Positions 33,539 through 44,260 of a stretch of DNA of 64,000 nt are shown here, piece by piece. Position numbers and translations under genes: made by a program. A model generated the notes under the pieces. The model was not told the origin of the DNA, ran no database searches, and worked only from the letters and a program-made list of their open reading frames with translations. The DNA is from Alphaproteobacteria bacterium (GTDB lineage Bacteria > Pseudomonadota > Alphaproteobacteria > Ferrovibrionales > Ferrovibrionaceae). Numbering within the stretch: the first letter of the stretch is position 1; every line of letters starts with the position of its first letter. Where the stretch lies: the NCBI GenBank assembly GCA_017307375.1, contig JAFKFH010000004.1, positions 682,001-746,000 of the forward strand. Direction: 5' to 3'.

Positions 33539-35041
33539 TCAGTTCAAGGTCATGTTGGCAAACCGCACCAGGCCGTCCGGATACTCGGTGAAGCCCGACA
33601 GCTTGGCGGTGGCCGCCCACAGCCACTTGCGGTGGTAGAGATAAACCACCGGGCGATCGGCCAGCGTCGCCTTGGCGACACCGTTCCAGGCCTTGCGCCG
33701 GGCCTCGATATCGGTCGTCGTGCGCGACTGGTCGAGCAGCGCGTCGACTTCCGGCTTGCAATACTTGCCGTAGTTCAGCGGGCCCTTGCAGGCGACGAAG
33801 TTGTAGAGGTTGCCGTCCGGATCGGTCCGGCCCGACCAGGCCAGCAGATAGGCCTCGAAGTCGCCTTTCTCGGCCAGGTTCAGCGACGACGCGAACTCGG
33901 TCGCCTGGATCCTGACGTCGAAACCGGCTTCCTTGGTCATCGCCTGGATCACCTGGGCCAGCTGCTGCTGCTCGCCGGTGGTCGGCGTCATCAGATTGAC
34001 CACCGGGTTGGCGACGCCGGCCTCCTTCAGCAGCGCCCGGGCCTTGGCCACGTCCCGCTTCGGAATCGGGAATGCCTTGTCGTAGTTCGGGTTCGACGGC
34101 GACAGCCACTGATTGCCGGCCTGGTATTCGCCGTTGAAGACGACCTGGACGATCGCCTGACGGTCGAGCGCCAGCTCGAAGGCCTCGCGCACCTTCTCGG
34201 ACTGACCGATCGGCGACTTCGCCTTGTCGCCGTTGTTGGTGTTGATGGTGATGCCCTGGTAGCCGAGCTCGACGATCGAGGCGAACTTGAGCTTCGGATC
34301 CTTCTTGACCTCGGCAACGTCGGTCGCTGCCAGCCGTTCGATGATGTCGAGCTGGCCGGCCTTGAGATTGGCGAGCTTGACCGCGTTGTCGGTGAACGGC
34401 CGGAACTCGATCCGCTTCAGCTTGATCGCGTCCTTGTTCCAGTACTGCTCGAACTTCTCGACGACGATGCGATCCTGGGCCACACGCTCGACGAACTTGA
34501 ACGGCCCGGCGCAGACCGGGGCGGTGGCGAACTTGTCGCCCAGCGCCTGGGCCGCCTTGGGCGAAACCATCATGCCGGCGCGATCGGTCAGCTGGGCCAT
34601 CAGGGGCGCGAACGGCGCCGCAAGCGTCATCCGGATCGTCAGGTCGTCGACCGCATCGATCTGCTTGATCGCCGAAATCTCGCCGCGCCGCTGGGAGCCG
34701 GCCATCGTCAGATGGCGCTCGAGGCTGAACTTGGCAGCGGCGGCATCGAATTTCTCGCCATCATGGAAGACGACGTTCGGGCGCAGCTTCATGGTCAGGA
34801 CCTTGCCGTCGTCCGACCAAGTCCATTCGGTGGCCAGCTGCGGCACGACCTTGAGGTCGGGGGTGATGTCGACGAGCTTGTCGCACATCGCCGAAAAGAC
34901 GATGCGGCCGACGAAGGTCCGGCCCATCGTCGGGTCGAGTGCGTCGGGATCCTCGGCGAGGCCGAAGCGCAGGGTCTGCGCCTGGGCCGTGCCCAGCGTC
35001 AGCAGCAGGCTCAGCCCGACGGCGGTGGCGGTCCTCAACAT
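33539..35041 (-). CDS. Periplasmic substrate-binding protein, SBP_bac_5, second system
   Basis: This 500-residue protein has a Sec signal (about 1-21, cleavage after AQA) and a family 5 binding fold with MGRTFVGRIVFSAMCDKL, VVPQLATEWTWSDDG and LKLRPNVVFHDGEKF-like segments. Given the gamma-glutamyltransferase gene in the same run, peptides such as glutathione or gamma-glutamyl compounds are plausible cargo, but this is inference. AAGGTCG precedes the start, a weak ribosome site. Confidence 0.92.
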   Translation of the reverse strand: MLRTATAVGLSLLLTLGTAQAQTLRFGLAEDPDALDPTMGRTFVGRIVFSAMCDKLVDITPDLKVVPQLATEWTWSDDGKVLTMKLRPNVVFHDGEKFDAAAAKFSLERHLTMAGSQRRGEISAIKQIDAVDDLTIRMTLAAPFAPLMAQLTDRAGMMVSPKAAQALGDKFATAPVCAGPFKFVERVAQDRIVVEKFEQYWNKDAIKLKRIEFRPFTDNAVKLANLKAGQLDIIERLAATDVAEVKKDPKLKFASIVELGYQGITINTNNGDKAKSPIGQSEKVREAFELALDRQAIVQVVFNGEYQAGNQWLSPSNPNYDKAFPIPKRDVAKARALLKEAGVANPVVNLMTPTTGEQQQLAQVIQAMTKEAGFDVRIQATEFASSLNLAEKGDFEAYLLAWSGRTDPDGNLYNFVACKGPLNYGKYCKPEVDALLDQSRTTTDIEARRKAWNGVAKATLADRPVVYLYHRKWLWAATAKLSGFTEYPDGLVRFANMTLN

Positions 35042-35061
35042 GTCACGACCTTCCTTGTTCT

Positions 35062-36110
<1,049 letters not shown>

Positions 36111-36114
<4 letters not shown>

Positions 36115-37079
36115 AGCGGCGCCCGCCAGCAGGCGGCGGCATGATCGCCCGCGATCGCGGCCAGCGGCGGCGCCTCGGCCCGGCAGCGATCGATCGCAAA
36201 CGGACAGCGCGGGCTGAACCGGCAGCCGGGCGGCATCCGCAGCGGATCGGGCACCGTGCCGTCGATGGCGTTCAGCCGTGCCTGCTCGCGGTCCAGCCGG
36301 GGCACCGAGCCGAGCAGGCCGATGGTATAGGGATGCTGCGGCTGATCGAACAGCCGGGCCACCGGCGCCTGTTCGACCACCTGCCCGGCATACATGACGA
36401 CGACGTCGTCGGCCATCTCGGCAACCACCCCGAGGTCGTGGGTGATCAGCAGGATCGCGGTTCCGAAATCACGCTGCAACGCCCGCAGCAGATCGAGAAT
36501 CTGGGCCTGGACCGTCACGTCCAGGGCGGTCGTCGGCTCGTCGGCGATCAGCAGTTCGGGATCGCAGGCCAGCGCCATCGCGATCATCGCGCGCTGGCGC
36601 ATGCCGCCGGACAGCTTGTGCGGATAGTCGTCGATGCGCCGTTCCGGTGCGGGAATGTTGACGCGCCTGAGCATCTCGATGGCCCGCGTCCGTGCCGCCG
36701 CCCGCGACAGTTTCTTGTGTCGGACCAGCCCTTCCATGATCTGCTCGCCGATCGTGAAGGCCGGGTTCAGCGACGTCATCGGTTCCTGGAAGATCATCGC
36801 CAGGCGGTTGCCGCGCAGGTCGCGCAGGTCGGCCGGATCGAGACCTGTCAGCTCGCGTCCGGCAAATCGAACCGTGCCGCCGGCGATGCGGCCCGGCGGC
36901 GATGGAACCAGGCCCATGATCGACAGCGACGTGACCGACTTGCCGCAGCCGGATTCACCGACGATGGCCAGCGTCCGGCCCCGGCCGACGCGGAACGAAA
37001 CGCCGTCGACGGCGCGAAATTCGCCGCCGTCCACGGCAAAATGGGTACGCAGATCCTCGACCTCGAGCAGGTCGGTCAT
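36111..37079 (-). CDS. Dipeptide-type ABC importer ATPase (DppD-like), second system
   Basis: This 322-residue ATPase has Walker [11 protein letters not shown]-loop [16 protein letters not shown], signature [15 protein letters not shown], Walker [15 protein letters not shown] and tail CRFSPRC. ATG 37079 overlaps the DUF1028 stop by 4 bp; the in-frame opening that runs upstream crosses that gene and is not coding. It is the first importer gene of the run, preceding DppF, binding protein, DppB and DppC. Confidence 0.93.
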
Positions 37080-37786
37080 AGGGCTGCGGCTTCCCGCCGC
37101 TGGGCCTCCGCCTCGATGACGTCGCGATCCCATGTGCCGGACGGGTTGGCGCGGGTCGCCATGAACTGGTGGAATGCCGCATAGCGGCCCTGCGAAACGC
37201 CGTACAGCCGCCGCAGTTCGGCCAGCGGCTCGGGATGGTCGTCGACCCGCAGGGAAAGCGCCGGATAATCCTCGGACGTGTAGATCACCAGCGCGGCGGA
37301 CTGCTTGCCGCGCTTGTCGCCCCCTTCGGCCTGACCCGCGTCGAGCGCGTCGAGGAAACGCTCGGCCAGGCTGCGGCCGGCGGACTCGGCGAAGCTCGCC
37401 GCCGTGGCCTCGATCACGGCCGGTCCGGCAAGCATGTTGCCGGCGACCGAAAAGCCCGGGCCGTCGTCGTGACCGGCCCAGCCGATGCAGCCGCTGCCGG
37501 TATGGCGGCCGATCCGCCCGGCGGTATCGACGACATGCAACTGCCGGGTCTCCCGTCCCTCGTCGCTTTCGACCAGCAGCCGGACCACATCCGGCGCGGG
37601 CACGCCTTCTCGCAGCAGCGCCAGGCCCCGCGCCCCCCAGGTCGGATTGAGCAGGGCCTGGGTGGCCAGGGCGCCGATGCCGCTGGCGGCATGGGGGCAC
37701 AAGGCGCCCACCGCGAAGAACTTGGTGGTGACAGCGACACCCAGCGCCCCCGTCACCGGATCACGCGCCACGATCGACCAGGTCAT
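37076..37786 (-). CDS. DUF1028 protein (Ntn-hydrolase-like)
   Basis: This 236-residue protein has the DUF1028 opening [42 protein letters not shown] and [22 protein letters not shown]. The family adopts an Ntn-hydrolase fold and is often found beside peptidases and peptide importers; its reaction is unknown. GGGAGGGGAG precedes ATG 37786. It is located between gamma-glutamyltransferase and the ABC importer, suggesting hydrolysis of a peptide or amide intermediate. Confidence 0.88.
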   Translation of the reverse strand: MTWSIVARDPVTGALGVAVTTKFFAVGALCPHAASGIGALATQALLNPTWGARGLALLREGVPAPDVVRLLVESDEGRETRQLHVVDTAGRIGRHTGSGCIGWAGHDDGPGFSVAGNMLAGPAVIEATAASFAESAGRSLAERFLDALDAGQAEGGDKRGKQSAALVIYTSEDYPALSLRVDDHPEPLAELRRLYGVSQGRYAAFHQFMATRANPSGTWDRDVIEAEAQRREAAAL

Positions 37787-37808
37787 CTCCCCTCCCCCCT
37801 GCCGGCTG

Positions 37809-39635
37809 TCAGCGACCGACGGCGTAGCCCTGCATGCCCCGCGGATTGGCACCGGCCTTGAACACCCGGCCTTCCGGGGTCTCGTCGATGCCGCAGGCGC
37901 AGAGCCGCCCCTCCGACCAGTCGCCGCCGACCTCGACGAGATGGCCGCGGGCCCGCAGGGCCTCGACCGTCGCCGCCGGCATGCGCCCCTCGACCGCGAG
38001 ATAACCGGGCCGCGCCGCCCGCGGATAGAACGACGACGGAAAGTGCTCCGAATGGAAGGCCGGGGAATCGATGGCTTCCTGAAGGTTCAGTCCATGGTGG
38101 ACATGCTTCAGGAACAATTGGATCGACCACTGGTCCTGCTGGTCGCCGCCCGGCGTGCCGAAGGCAAGGGCCGGCTTGCCGTCGCGCAGCGCCATCGATG
38201 GGGACAGCGTCGTCCGCGGCCGCTTGCCCGGCGCCAGCGAATTCGGCAGGCCTTCCTCCAGCCAGAACATCTGGCCGCGGGTGCCCAGGCACATGCCCAG
38301 TTCCGGGATGATCGGCGACGACTGCAGCCAGCCACCCGACGGGGTCGCGGCCACCATGTTGCCGTGCCGGTCGATGACGTCGACATGGCAGGTGTCGCCC
38401 GACATCGCGCCCCGCTTCGTCGGCGATTCCGACAGGCGGCCGACGGTGGGTTCGCCGATGCCGGCCCCGCCGGCGGCCGCATCGCGTGCGGCGGCCAGCC
38501 GGGCGTCGCGCCCGGTCGGATTGCCCGGCCGGATTTCCATCGATGCCGCATCGGTGATCAGCGACCGGCGCTCGGCCTGATAGCCATCCGACAGCAGGTC
38601 GGCCATCGGCACGTCGACGACGGCGGGATCGCCGTACCAGGCTTCGCGATCGGCGAAGGCCAGCTTGGACGCCTCGATCACGGTATGGATGAAATCGGGG
38701 CCATGCGGGTCCATCGCGGACAGGTCGAAGCCTTTCAGCAGTGCCAGTTGCTGCAACAGCGCCGGCCCCTGGCTCCACGGGCCGCATTTGGCGACCGTCC
38801 AGCCGTGATAGTCGTAGGTCAGCGGCGCCTCGACCGTCGCCTGCCAGCGCGCCATGTCATCGCCGGTCAGCAGGCCGCGATGACGCCGGCCCGACGAATC
38901 CATCGCCTCGGTCTCACGGCAGAACCGGTCGACCGCTTCGGCAACGAAACCCTCCGACCATGCCTTGCGCACCGCATCGATCCGCGTCTCGCGGCTGCCG
39001 GCGGTGTCGGCGGCAATCCGCGCGAAGCGGCGATAGGTCGCGGCCAATGCCGGGTTCCGGAACAGGCGCGACGGATCGGGCAGGTTGCCGCCGGGCAGAT
39101 AGAGGTCGGCAGACGTCTTCCATTCGTCGGTGAACAGCTCGCGCACCGTGGCGATGGTGTCGACGATGCGCGATACCAGCGGATAGCCGCCGTCGGCATA
39201 GTGGATCGCGGGGGCCAGCGCCTCGTCGAGCCCGATGGTGCCATAATCACGCAGCATCAGCGCCCAGGCATCGAAGGCACCGGGCACGCAGGGCGCCAGC
39301 AAGCCCGAGCCAGGGACGAGATCGAGGCCCAGCCCGCGGAAATGGGCCAGGGTTGCGGCCTGCGGTGCCGGCCCCTGGCCGCAGATCACATCGAGCCGCT
39401 GATTTCTCGCCGACCAGACCAGCGCCGGCAGGTCCCCGCCCAGCCCGTTCAGGTGTGGTTCCACGACTTGCAGGACGAAGCCTGCCGTCACCGCCGCATC
39501 GAACGCGTTGCCGCCGCGCTCGAGCACCCCCATCGCGGCCGAGGACGCCAGCCAGTGGGTCGACGAGACGACGCCGAACGTGCCGCGGATTTCCGGGCGG
39601 GTGGTGAAGGCCATGGCATAGGGCGATGCGGTCAT
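37809..39635 (-). CDS. ggt: Gamma-glutamyltransferase family protein
   Basis: This 608-residue GGT-family Ntn hydrolase has VVSSTHWLASSAAMGVLERGGNAFDAAVTAGF near the N-terminus. The predicted self-cleavage/nucleophile Thr is T415 in SGDTCHVDVID, with the later signature RTTLSPSMALRDGKPALAFGTPGGD. GGT cleaves gamma-glutamyl bonds, as in glutathione. No signal peptide is visible, unlike E. coli GGT, so it probably acts in the cytoplasm after import by the neighbouring ABC system. ATG 39635 overlaps the TauE/SafE stop by 4 bp. Some members of this branch are acylases, an alternative. Confidence 0.9.
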   Translation of the reverse strand: MTASPYAMAFTTRPEIRGTFGVVSSTHWLASSAAMGVLERGGNAFDAAVTAGFVLQVVEPHLNGLGGDLPALVWSARNQRLDVICGQGPAPQAATLAHFRGLGLDLVPGSGLLAPCVPGAFDAWALMLRDYGTIGLDEALAPAIHYADGGYPLVSRIVDTIATVRELFTDEWKTSADLYLPGGNLPDPSRLFRNPALAATYRRFARIAADTAGSRETRIDAVRKAWSEGFVAEAVDRFCRETEAMDSSGRRHRGLLTGDDMARWQATVEAPLTYDYHGWTVAKCGPWSQGPALLQQLALLKGFDLSAMDPHGPDFIHTVIEASKLAFADREAWYGDPAVVDVPMADLLSDGYQAERRSLITDAASMEIRPGNPTGRDARLAAARDAAAGGAGIGEPTVGRLSESPTKRGAMSGDTCHVDVIDRHGNMVAATPSGGWLQSSPIIPELGMCLGTRGQMFWLEEGLPNSLAPGKRPRTTLSPSMALRDGKPALAFGTPGGDQQDQWSIQLFLKHVHHGLNLQEAIDSPAFHSEHFPSSFYPRAARPGYLAVEGRMPAATVEALRARGHLVEVGGDWSEGRLCACGIDETPEGRVFKAGANPRGMQGYAVGR

Positions 39636-40456
39636 GCGAGCAATCCGTAGAACATGCGCAGGGCGGTGAGCCCGAGGAAGGCGGCGAAGACTTGCTTGAG
39701 GCGCCGAGTATCCAGGCTGTGGGCGAGACGCGCGCCCACCGGCGCCAGCAGCATCGAGGTCGGCAACAGCGCGGCGACGCCGAGCAGATTGACGTAGCCG
39801 AGGCTCCAGGCCGGGCGGTTGGGCACGTCCCACCCGGCCAGCACGAAGCCGATGGTACCAGGAATGCCGATGATCAGGCCAATGGCCGCGGCCGTGCCGA
39901 CCGCCTTGTGGATGGGATAGCCGAACAGCGTCAGCGTCGGCACCGACAGCGTGCCGCCGCCGATCCCCATCATCGCCGAGACGGCACCGATGAAACCGGC
40001 GATCCCATGGCGCAGCGCGCCGGTCGGCAACTGGTCGGCGATGCGCCAGTGCGGCCGCCCGAAGGCCATGTAGAACGAGACGATCGTCGCCATCACCGCA
40101 AACACGGCGGTCAGCGCCGACCCGCGGACGAAGCCGGCGATCGCCGTTCCGGCCAGCACGCCGACGAAGATCGCCGGCCCCCAGGATTTCAGCAGCCCGC
40201 TGTCGACCGCCCCCCGTTTGGCATGGGCGCGTATCGACGTGGTCGATGTGGCGATGATCGTGGTCAGGCTGGTTCCGACGGCCAGATGCATGCGCACCGC
40301 CTCGTCGACGCCGAGCTGGGTGAACAGATGATAGAGCACCGGCACGATGATGATGCCCCCTCCGACGCCGAGCAGACCGGCAGCGACACCCGAAACGGCG
40401 CCGACGGTCAGCAGGATGCCGCCGAGCATGAGGGGATTGGCAAGCACGAAACCCAT
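39632..40456 (-). CDS. TauE/SafE-family sulfite/organosulfonate exporter
   Basis: This 274-residue membrane protein has about eight helices in two TauE repeats, GLLGVGGGIIIVPVL (28-42) and MMGIGGGTLSVPTL (162-175). TauE/SafE proteins are linked to export of sulfite, sulfoacetate or similar anions. Between the GntR regulator and ggt, it may rid the cell of sulfite from breakdown of cysteine-containing gamma-glutamyl peptides. ATG 40456 lies 8 bp after the GntR stop. Confidence 0.9.
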   Translation of the reverse strand: MGFVLANPLMLGGILLTVGAVSGVAAGLLGVGGGIIIVPVLYHLFTQLGVDEAVRMHLAVGTSLTTIIATSTTSIRAHAKRGAVDSGLLKSWGPAIFVGVLAGTAIAGFVRGSALTAVFAVMATIVSFYMAFGRPHWRIADQLPTGALRHGIAGFIGAVSAMMGIGGGTLSVPTLTLFGYPIHKAVGTAAAIGLIIGIPGTIGFVLAGWDVPNRPAWSLGYVNLLGVAALLPTSMLLAPVGARLAHSLDTRRLKQVFAAFLGLTALRMFYGLLA

Positions 40457-40464
40457 ATTGAACT

Positions 40465-41142
40465 CTATTCTCCGACCGGTTCTGAACGACGGCCCGGCAT
40501 CAGCAGGTCCGCGGACGCCCCGCCCGCTTCGGCGACATGGCCGCGCATGGCGCGGGCGGCCGCGTCCTCGTCCTGGGCCAGAATGGCGTCGAGAATCCGC
40601 TGATGCTCGGCAAACGACCGGGTGATGCGCTCGGCGCGGCGGAACTGCGCCCGACGGAACGGCATGACGCGCTGGCGCAGCGACTGGGCGACATCCGCCA
40701 GATAGCTGTTGCGCGCCCCACGCAGGATCAGGGCGTGAAATTCCCGGTTCATCGCGTCGTAGCGTTCGCCATCCCCGCTGACCACCGCCTGATGGCTGAG
40801 GACGTGAAGATCGGCCAGCATCTGACGATCGGTAGCGGTCATCCGGCGGGCGGCGTGGCGGGCGCAGGCCGCCTCGCAATCGGCGATCGCTTCGAACATC
40901 AGGCCCAATGCCTCCGGCGAGATTTCGGCCACCACGACGCCCTTGTGCGGCCGCGCCTCGACCAGACCCGTCACCGCCAGCTGTTTCAGCGCCTCTCGAA
41001 CCGGCGTCCGTGACACGCCATAGCGCAGCGACAGCGATTGCTCGTCCAGGCGATGGCCCGGCAGGAACTGGCCGAACAGGATTTCGTCCGCCAGGCGCTG
41101 GCGGACCTCGTCGGTCGTCGTGCTCCGTTTCAGGGCTGTCAT
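40465..41142 (-). CDS. GntR-family (FCD) transcriptional regulator of the peptide/GGT operon
   Basis: This 225-residue regulator, the same length as the one at 7683-8360, shares the winged helix (YGVSRTPVREALKQLAVTGLV), an FCD domain with MNREFHALILRGARNSYLADVAQ and the distinctive VMPFRRAQFRRAER. It is the first gene of the minus-strand operon and probably its local repressor. ATG 41142 aligns with the paralogue's start. A TTGACA-like -35 (41215-41210, minus strand) with a weak -10 near 41190 would place transcription downstream of the alternative ATG at 41190, supporting 41142. Confidence 0.88.
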   Translation of the reverse strand: MTALKRSTTTDEVRQRLADEILFGQFLPGHRLDEQSLSLRYGVSRTPVREALKQLAVTGLVEARPHKGVVVAEISPEALGLMFEAIADCEAACARHAARRMTATDRQMLADLHVLSHQAVVSGDGERYDAMNREFHALILRGARNSYLADVAQSLRQRVMPFRRAQFRRAERITRSFAEHQRILDAILAQDEDAAARAMRGHVAEAGGASADLLMPGRRSEPVGE

Positions 41143-41492
41143 CAGAACCGAATCCCCGCCGGCCCCATCCCCTGCCAGCTTGTTCGGCATACGGGCGTTC
41201 GGGACGTCGTGTCAACCGGCGTTTTGCATAAAATTTAGGCTGAAATTCTGAGCCCAACAGTTTCAATATATAAATAACAACGACTTATGTCGCTTCTTTA
41301 ATATTCCATATTGCATGGAATATCTGCCCGAAAGTTGCCCGCGAGCGGAACGATCTGCACGTCCTTCCGCGAAGATCGGCCCGGTTTTTTCGGAATGGCA
41401 GCGGACGCGCGGCAATTATTGGACGATCATCATGCCGTAATGCGGCATGCGCATTGTGTCGGCCTCTGAAAGCTTCACAGTCGAGGACGGTC
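41143..41492. other. 350-bp divergent intergenic region between GntR and the chemoreceptor
   Basis: No gene is seen here. The stretch is AT-rich around 41225-41310 compared with its surroundings, carries a TTGACA-like -35 for the minus strand at 41215-41210 and a 9-bp inverted repeat at 41301-41323. It must hold the promoters of both the GntR-led operon and the chemoreceptor. Confidence 0.6.
41301..41323. promoter_or_regulatory. Perfect 9-bp inverted repeat, candidate operator
   Basis: ATATTCCAT (41301-41309) and ATGGAATAT (41315-41323) are exact inverted copies around ATTGC. AT-rich arms without a T-tract argue for a protein-binding site rather than a terminator. It lies 158 bp upstream of the GntR start and 170 bp upstream of the chemoreceptor. 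Whether GntR or an unlinked regulator binds it is unknown. Confidence 0.55.
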
Positions 41493-43223
41493 ATGACACA
41501 AGGGCGCCCGACCGGCAGGATGTCGCTGAAGACCAGGACGATCCTGATCCTGGCAACATTGGTCAGCCTCGTGGTCGGCGTGTCCGACGCCGTGCGGCTG
41601 TGGCGCGGCGCCGTCGATCGCGAAGCCGGGCTTGCCGCCCGCGCCGAGCAGGTTGCCGTCATTCAGGCCGAAGCGCTGGTGCAGCCGCTCTGGGATCTCG
41701 ACAACGGCCAGATCGCCAATGTGCTGCAGGCCTTGAGCCGGGATCCCGATTTTCTCGCCGCCCGCGTGGTGGATCCCGCAGGCAAGCTGGTCGTCGCCCA
41801 GGGTCAGGTTCCCGCCACGGCCGCCGTCATCGCGGTACAGGTTGAGATCCGGCGGGCAGAAAAGACGATCGGCAGGCTGATCCTGACCCTGAACAAAGCC
41901 GGGCTCGACCGGGCCTTCAACGCCGATTTGTTGCTTGCCCTGGTCAACTGGGCCGCGCTTCTCCTGGTGATCGTCGTTGCCGCATACCTGTCACTGCGCC
42001 TGATCCTGAAACCATTGGACGGGCTGCGCCGGGCGATGGCGGAGATTGCCGGCGGCCAGCTCGACAATCCCGTCCCGTCGCTCGACCGTGCGGACGAGGT
42101 TGGTGCGATGGCGCAGGCCGTCGAGGTATTGCGCCGCAACGGCCTCGAACGGATCGAACTGCAGCGCGCCGCAGAAGAAAGCCGCCGGCGCGAGGACGAA
42201 GCGCGCGAACGAGATCGACGGCACCGGGCCGAGCGTGAAGCCGCCGAACGCCTGGCGGCGGAAGAAGCCCGGGAAGCCGAGGCCCGGCGGGATCGGGAAC
42301 GGGAAGCGACCCAACTGCAGGTCCGCGAGGCCGAGCGCGCGCGAGAGATCGCCCTGGCAGCCGAGCGTGCCGCCCGCGCCGAGGCACTGACGGCGTTGAT
42401 CGCCAGGTTCGATGACCGGGCTAAGGGCGCCATCGCGCATCTGGCGGATGCGGCAGCCGGATTGCGGGGAACGGCGCAGGCCATGGTCTCGACTGCTCAG
42501 GACGCCTCAAGTCGGGCCAGCGCGGTTGCCGGGGCGTCCGAAACGGCGTCTGGCAACGTTCAGACGGTGGCCGCGGCTGCCGAGCAACTTTCGGCATCCA
42601 TCGACGAGATTTCCCGTCAGGTCAGCCAGTCATCAGCCGTGGTTTCCGCGGCCGAGCGCGACGCCGCAAGGGCGAATGATGCGATCCGCGACCTGTCCAC
42701 CGCGTCGGTGCGCATCGGCGAGGTCGTCGACCTGATTACCGGTATTGCCGGTCAGACCAATCTGCTCGCGCTGAATGCCACGATCGAGGCCGCCCGTGCC
42801 GGCGAAGCCGGAAAGGGATTTGCCGTCGTCGCGTCCGAAGTGAAGAACCTGGCCACCCAGACGACAAAGGCCACCGGCGATATCGGCCAGCAGATCGGCG
42901 GCATGCAGACGGCAACCGGGGACGCGGTCAACTCCGTCAGGCAGATCAGCGAGGTGATCGCGGAGATCAACGGCATCGCCACGGCCATTGCCACCGCTGT
43001 CGAGCAGCAAGGGGCCGCAACCCAGGAAATTGCCCGCAACATTACCCGCGCTGCGGCGGGTACGCGGGAAGTGATGGGGCAGGTCGCCGACATGTCGGCT
43101 GCCGCAGGCCGGACCGGCGACGGCGCCCAGGCAGTACTCGATGCCGCCGGTTCGCTGGAACAGCTGTCGCGCCATCTGCGCGGCGATATCGAGAGCTTTC
43201 TTGCGGAGGTCCGGGCGGTCTGA
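41493..43223 (+). CDS. Methyl-accepting chemotaxis protein
   Basis: This 576-residue chemoreceptor has TM1 about 16-34, a small periplasmic domain about 35-145 ([19 protein letters not shown]), TM2 about 146-170 and HAMP about 171-222. A long Arg/Glu-rich coiled coil spans about 222-310. The signalling domain has the tip motif [24 protein letters not shown] followed by [18 protein letters not shown] precedes ATG 41493. It would pass ligand signals to CheA/CheW encoded elsewhere. The convergent gene encodes a free amino-acid-type binding protein that could be its ligand carrier. Confidence 0.95.
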   Translation: MTQGRPTGRMSLKTRTILILATLVSLVVGVSDAVRLWRGAVDREAGLAARAEQVAVIQAEALVQPLWDLDNGQIANVLQALSRDPDFLAARVVDPAGKLVVAQGQVPATAAVIAVQVEIRRAEKTIGRLILTLNKAGLDRAFNADLLLALVNWAALLLVIVVAAYLSLRLILKPLDGLRRAMAEIAGGQLDNPVPSLDRADEVGAMAQAVEVLRRNGLERIELQRAAEESRRREDEARERDRRHRAEREAAERLAAEEAREAEARRDREREATQLQVREAERAREIALAAERAARAEALTALIARFDDRAKGAIAHLADAAAGLRGTAQAMVSTAQDASSRASAVAGASETASGNVQTVAAAAEQLSASIDEISRQVSQSSAVVSAAERDAARANDAIRDLSTASVRIGEVVDLITGIAGQTNLLALNATIEAARAGEAGKGFAVVASEVKNLATQTTKATGDIGQQIGGMQTATGDAVNSVRQISEVIAEINGIATAIATAVEQQGAATQEIARNITRAAAGTREVMGQVADMSAAAGRTGDGAQAVLDAAGSLEQLSRHLRGDIESFLAEVRAV

Positions 43224-43233
43224 CGACCGCCCG
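43212..43233. terminator. GC-rich hairpin between convergent genes
   Basis: CGGGCGGTC (43212-43220) pairs perfectly with GACCGCCCG (43225-43233) around a TGAC loop that contains the chemoreceptor stop codon. It lies between convergent genes ending at 43223 and 43242. No T-tract follows, so it may be a weak or Rho-assisted two-way terminator. Confidence 0.55.
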
Positions 43234-43241
43234 TCCCCGGA

Positions 43242-43991
43242 TCACATGCCGCCGAGCCGGGCGAGATACTCGGCCTGGATCGCCTTCACGTCGATCTTCC
43301 TGATGCCCACGTCGAAGGCGGCCTTCATCTTTTCGCCCAAGGGGCTCTTGGCGAACGCGATGTGAAGGGTCTTGTTCTCGAGCACCGTCGGGTTGAACGA
43401 GACTTTGCCGCGGTCCCCGGTCAGTTCCCGGTTTGCCAACAGTTCATAGCGCATGACGTACTCGTCGATGATGGCGGCATCGATGCGCCCGGCAACGACC
43501 TTGCGCAGGTTGGTCAAGTCATCCTTGACCGCCTCGACCGGCAGGGTCTTGTCACCGATCGCCTTGTCGACAGCCTCGGTATTGACATAACCCGACACGA
43601 CGCCGAGCTTCAGGCGGGCAAGTGCCGGCACGCTGACATCCGCGATCGTCTTGCCCGCGGGGACGACCAGCCCCAGCGGACTTTCCCCCAGCGGCGCCGA
43701 CAGCGTGAACTTGTCGAAACTACCGGCATATTCCGGAAAATAGCCGGCGACTTTCGGATCGTTCTCGGCAGTCTGGACTGCGCGTTGCCAGGGCAGAAAT
43801 TCGACCTTGACGTCGATGCCCGAGACGGCAAAGGCGCGGCTTACGATCAGCGTCGACAGTCCCTGGTCGGGCAGTGTGGCGCAGGTATAGGGGCACCAGT
43901 CCAGCGTCGTCAGCATGACGGTCTCGGCGCGGGCGCCGCCTGCGGTCGCGAGCAGCGCCAGCAGGGCAGCCGCGGTCGGATATGGCTTCAT
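43242..43991 (-). CDS. SBP_bac_3 (amino-acid-type) periplasmic binding protein, orphan
   Basis: This 249-residue protein has a Sec signal (about 1-22, ending GGARA) and a family 3 binding fold with IDVKVEFLPWQRAVQTAENDPKVAGYFPEY, LKLGVVSGYVNTEAVDKAI and VVAGRIDAAIIDEYVMRYEL. No permease or ATPase is nearby. With a chemoreceptor on one side and a hybrid sensor kinase on the other, a sensing rather than transport role is plausible. Start 43991 gives a normal signal peptide. Confidence 0.85.
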   Translation of the reverse strand: MKPYPTAAALLALLATAGGARAETVMLTTLDWCPYTCATLPDQGLSTLIVSRAFAVSGIDVKVEFLPWQRAVQTAENDPKVAGYFPEYAGSFDKFTLSAPLGESPLGLVVPAGKTIADVSVPALARLKLGVVSGYVNTEAVDKAIGDKTLPVEAVKDDLTNLRKVVAGRIDAAIIDEYVMRYELLANRELTGDRGKVSFNPTVLENKTLHIAFAKSPLGEKMKAAFDVGIRKIDVKAIQAEYLARLGGM

Positions 43992-44260
43992 GATCGCTCG
44001 ATCTCCTATCGGATGGCAACGCGACGATAAGTCCCCAGGATGACCGTCCAGCGACATTGATCGGGAATTGGCCCTCCTTCGCGTTTCCCGTGACACGGAA
44101 TTACCAAGCTTGACGCTCAGCCATGCAGCCTTCGGGCACGATGCCGCGGATGAATCGAGTAACCCGCATCCCGCGTGAATCGGAGCGCCACGCAGCAGAG
44201 CCTCGCCGCAGGCAGTCATGGCCAGGCCAAAGCGCGTGGCGCGGAGATCGCGACCCCGAC

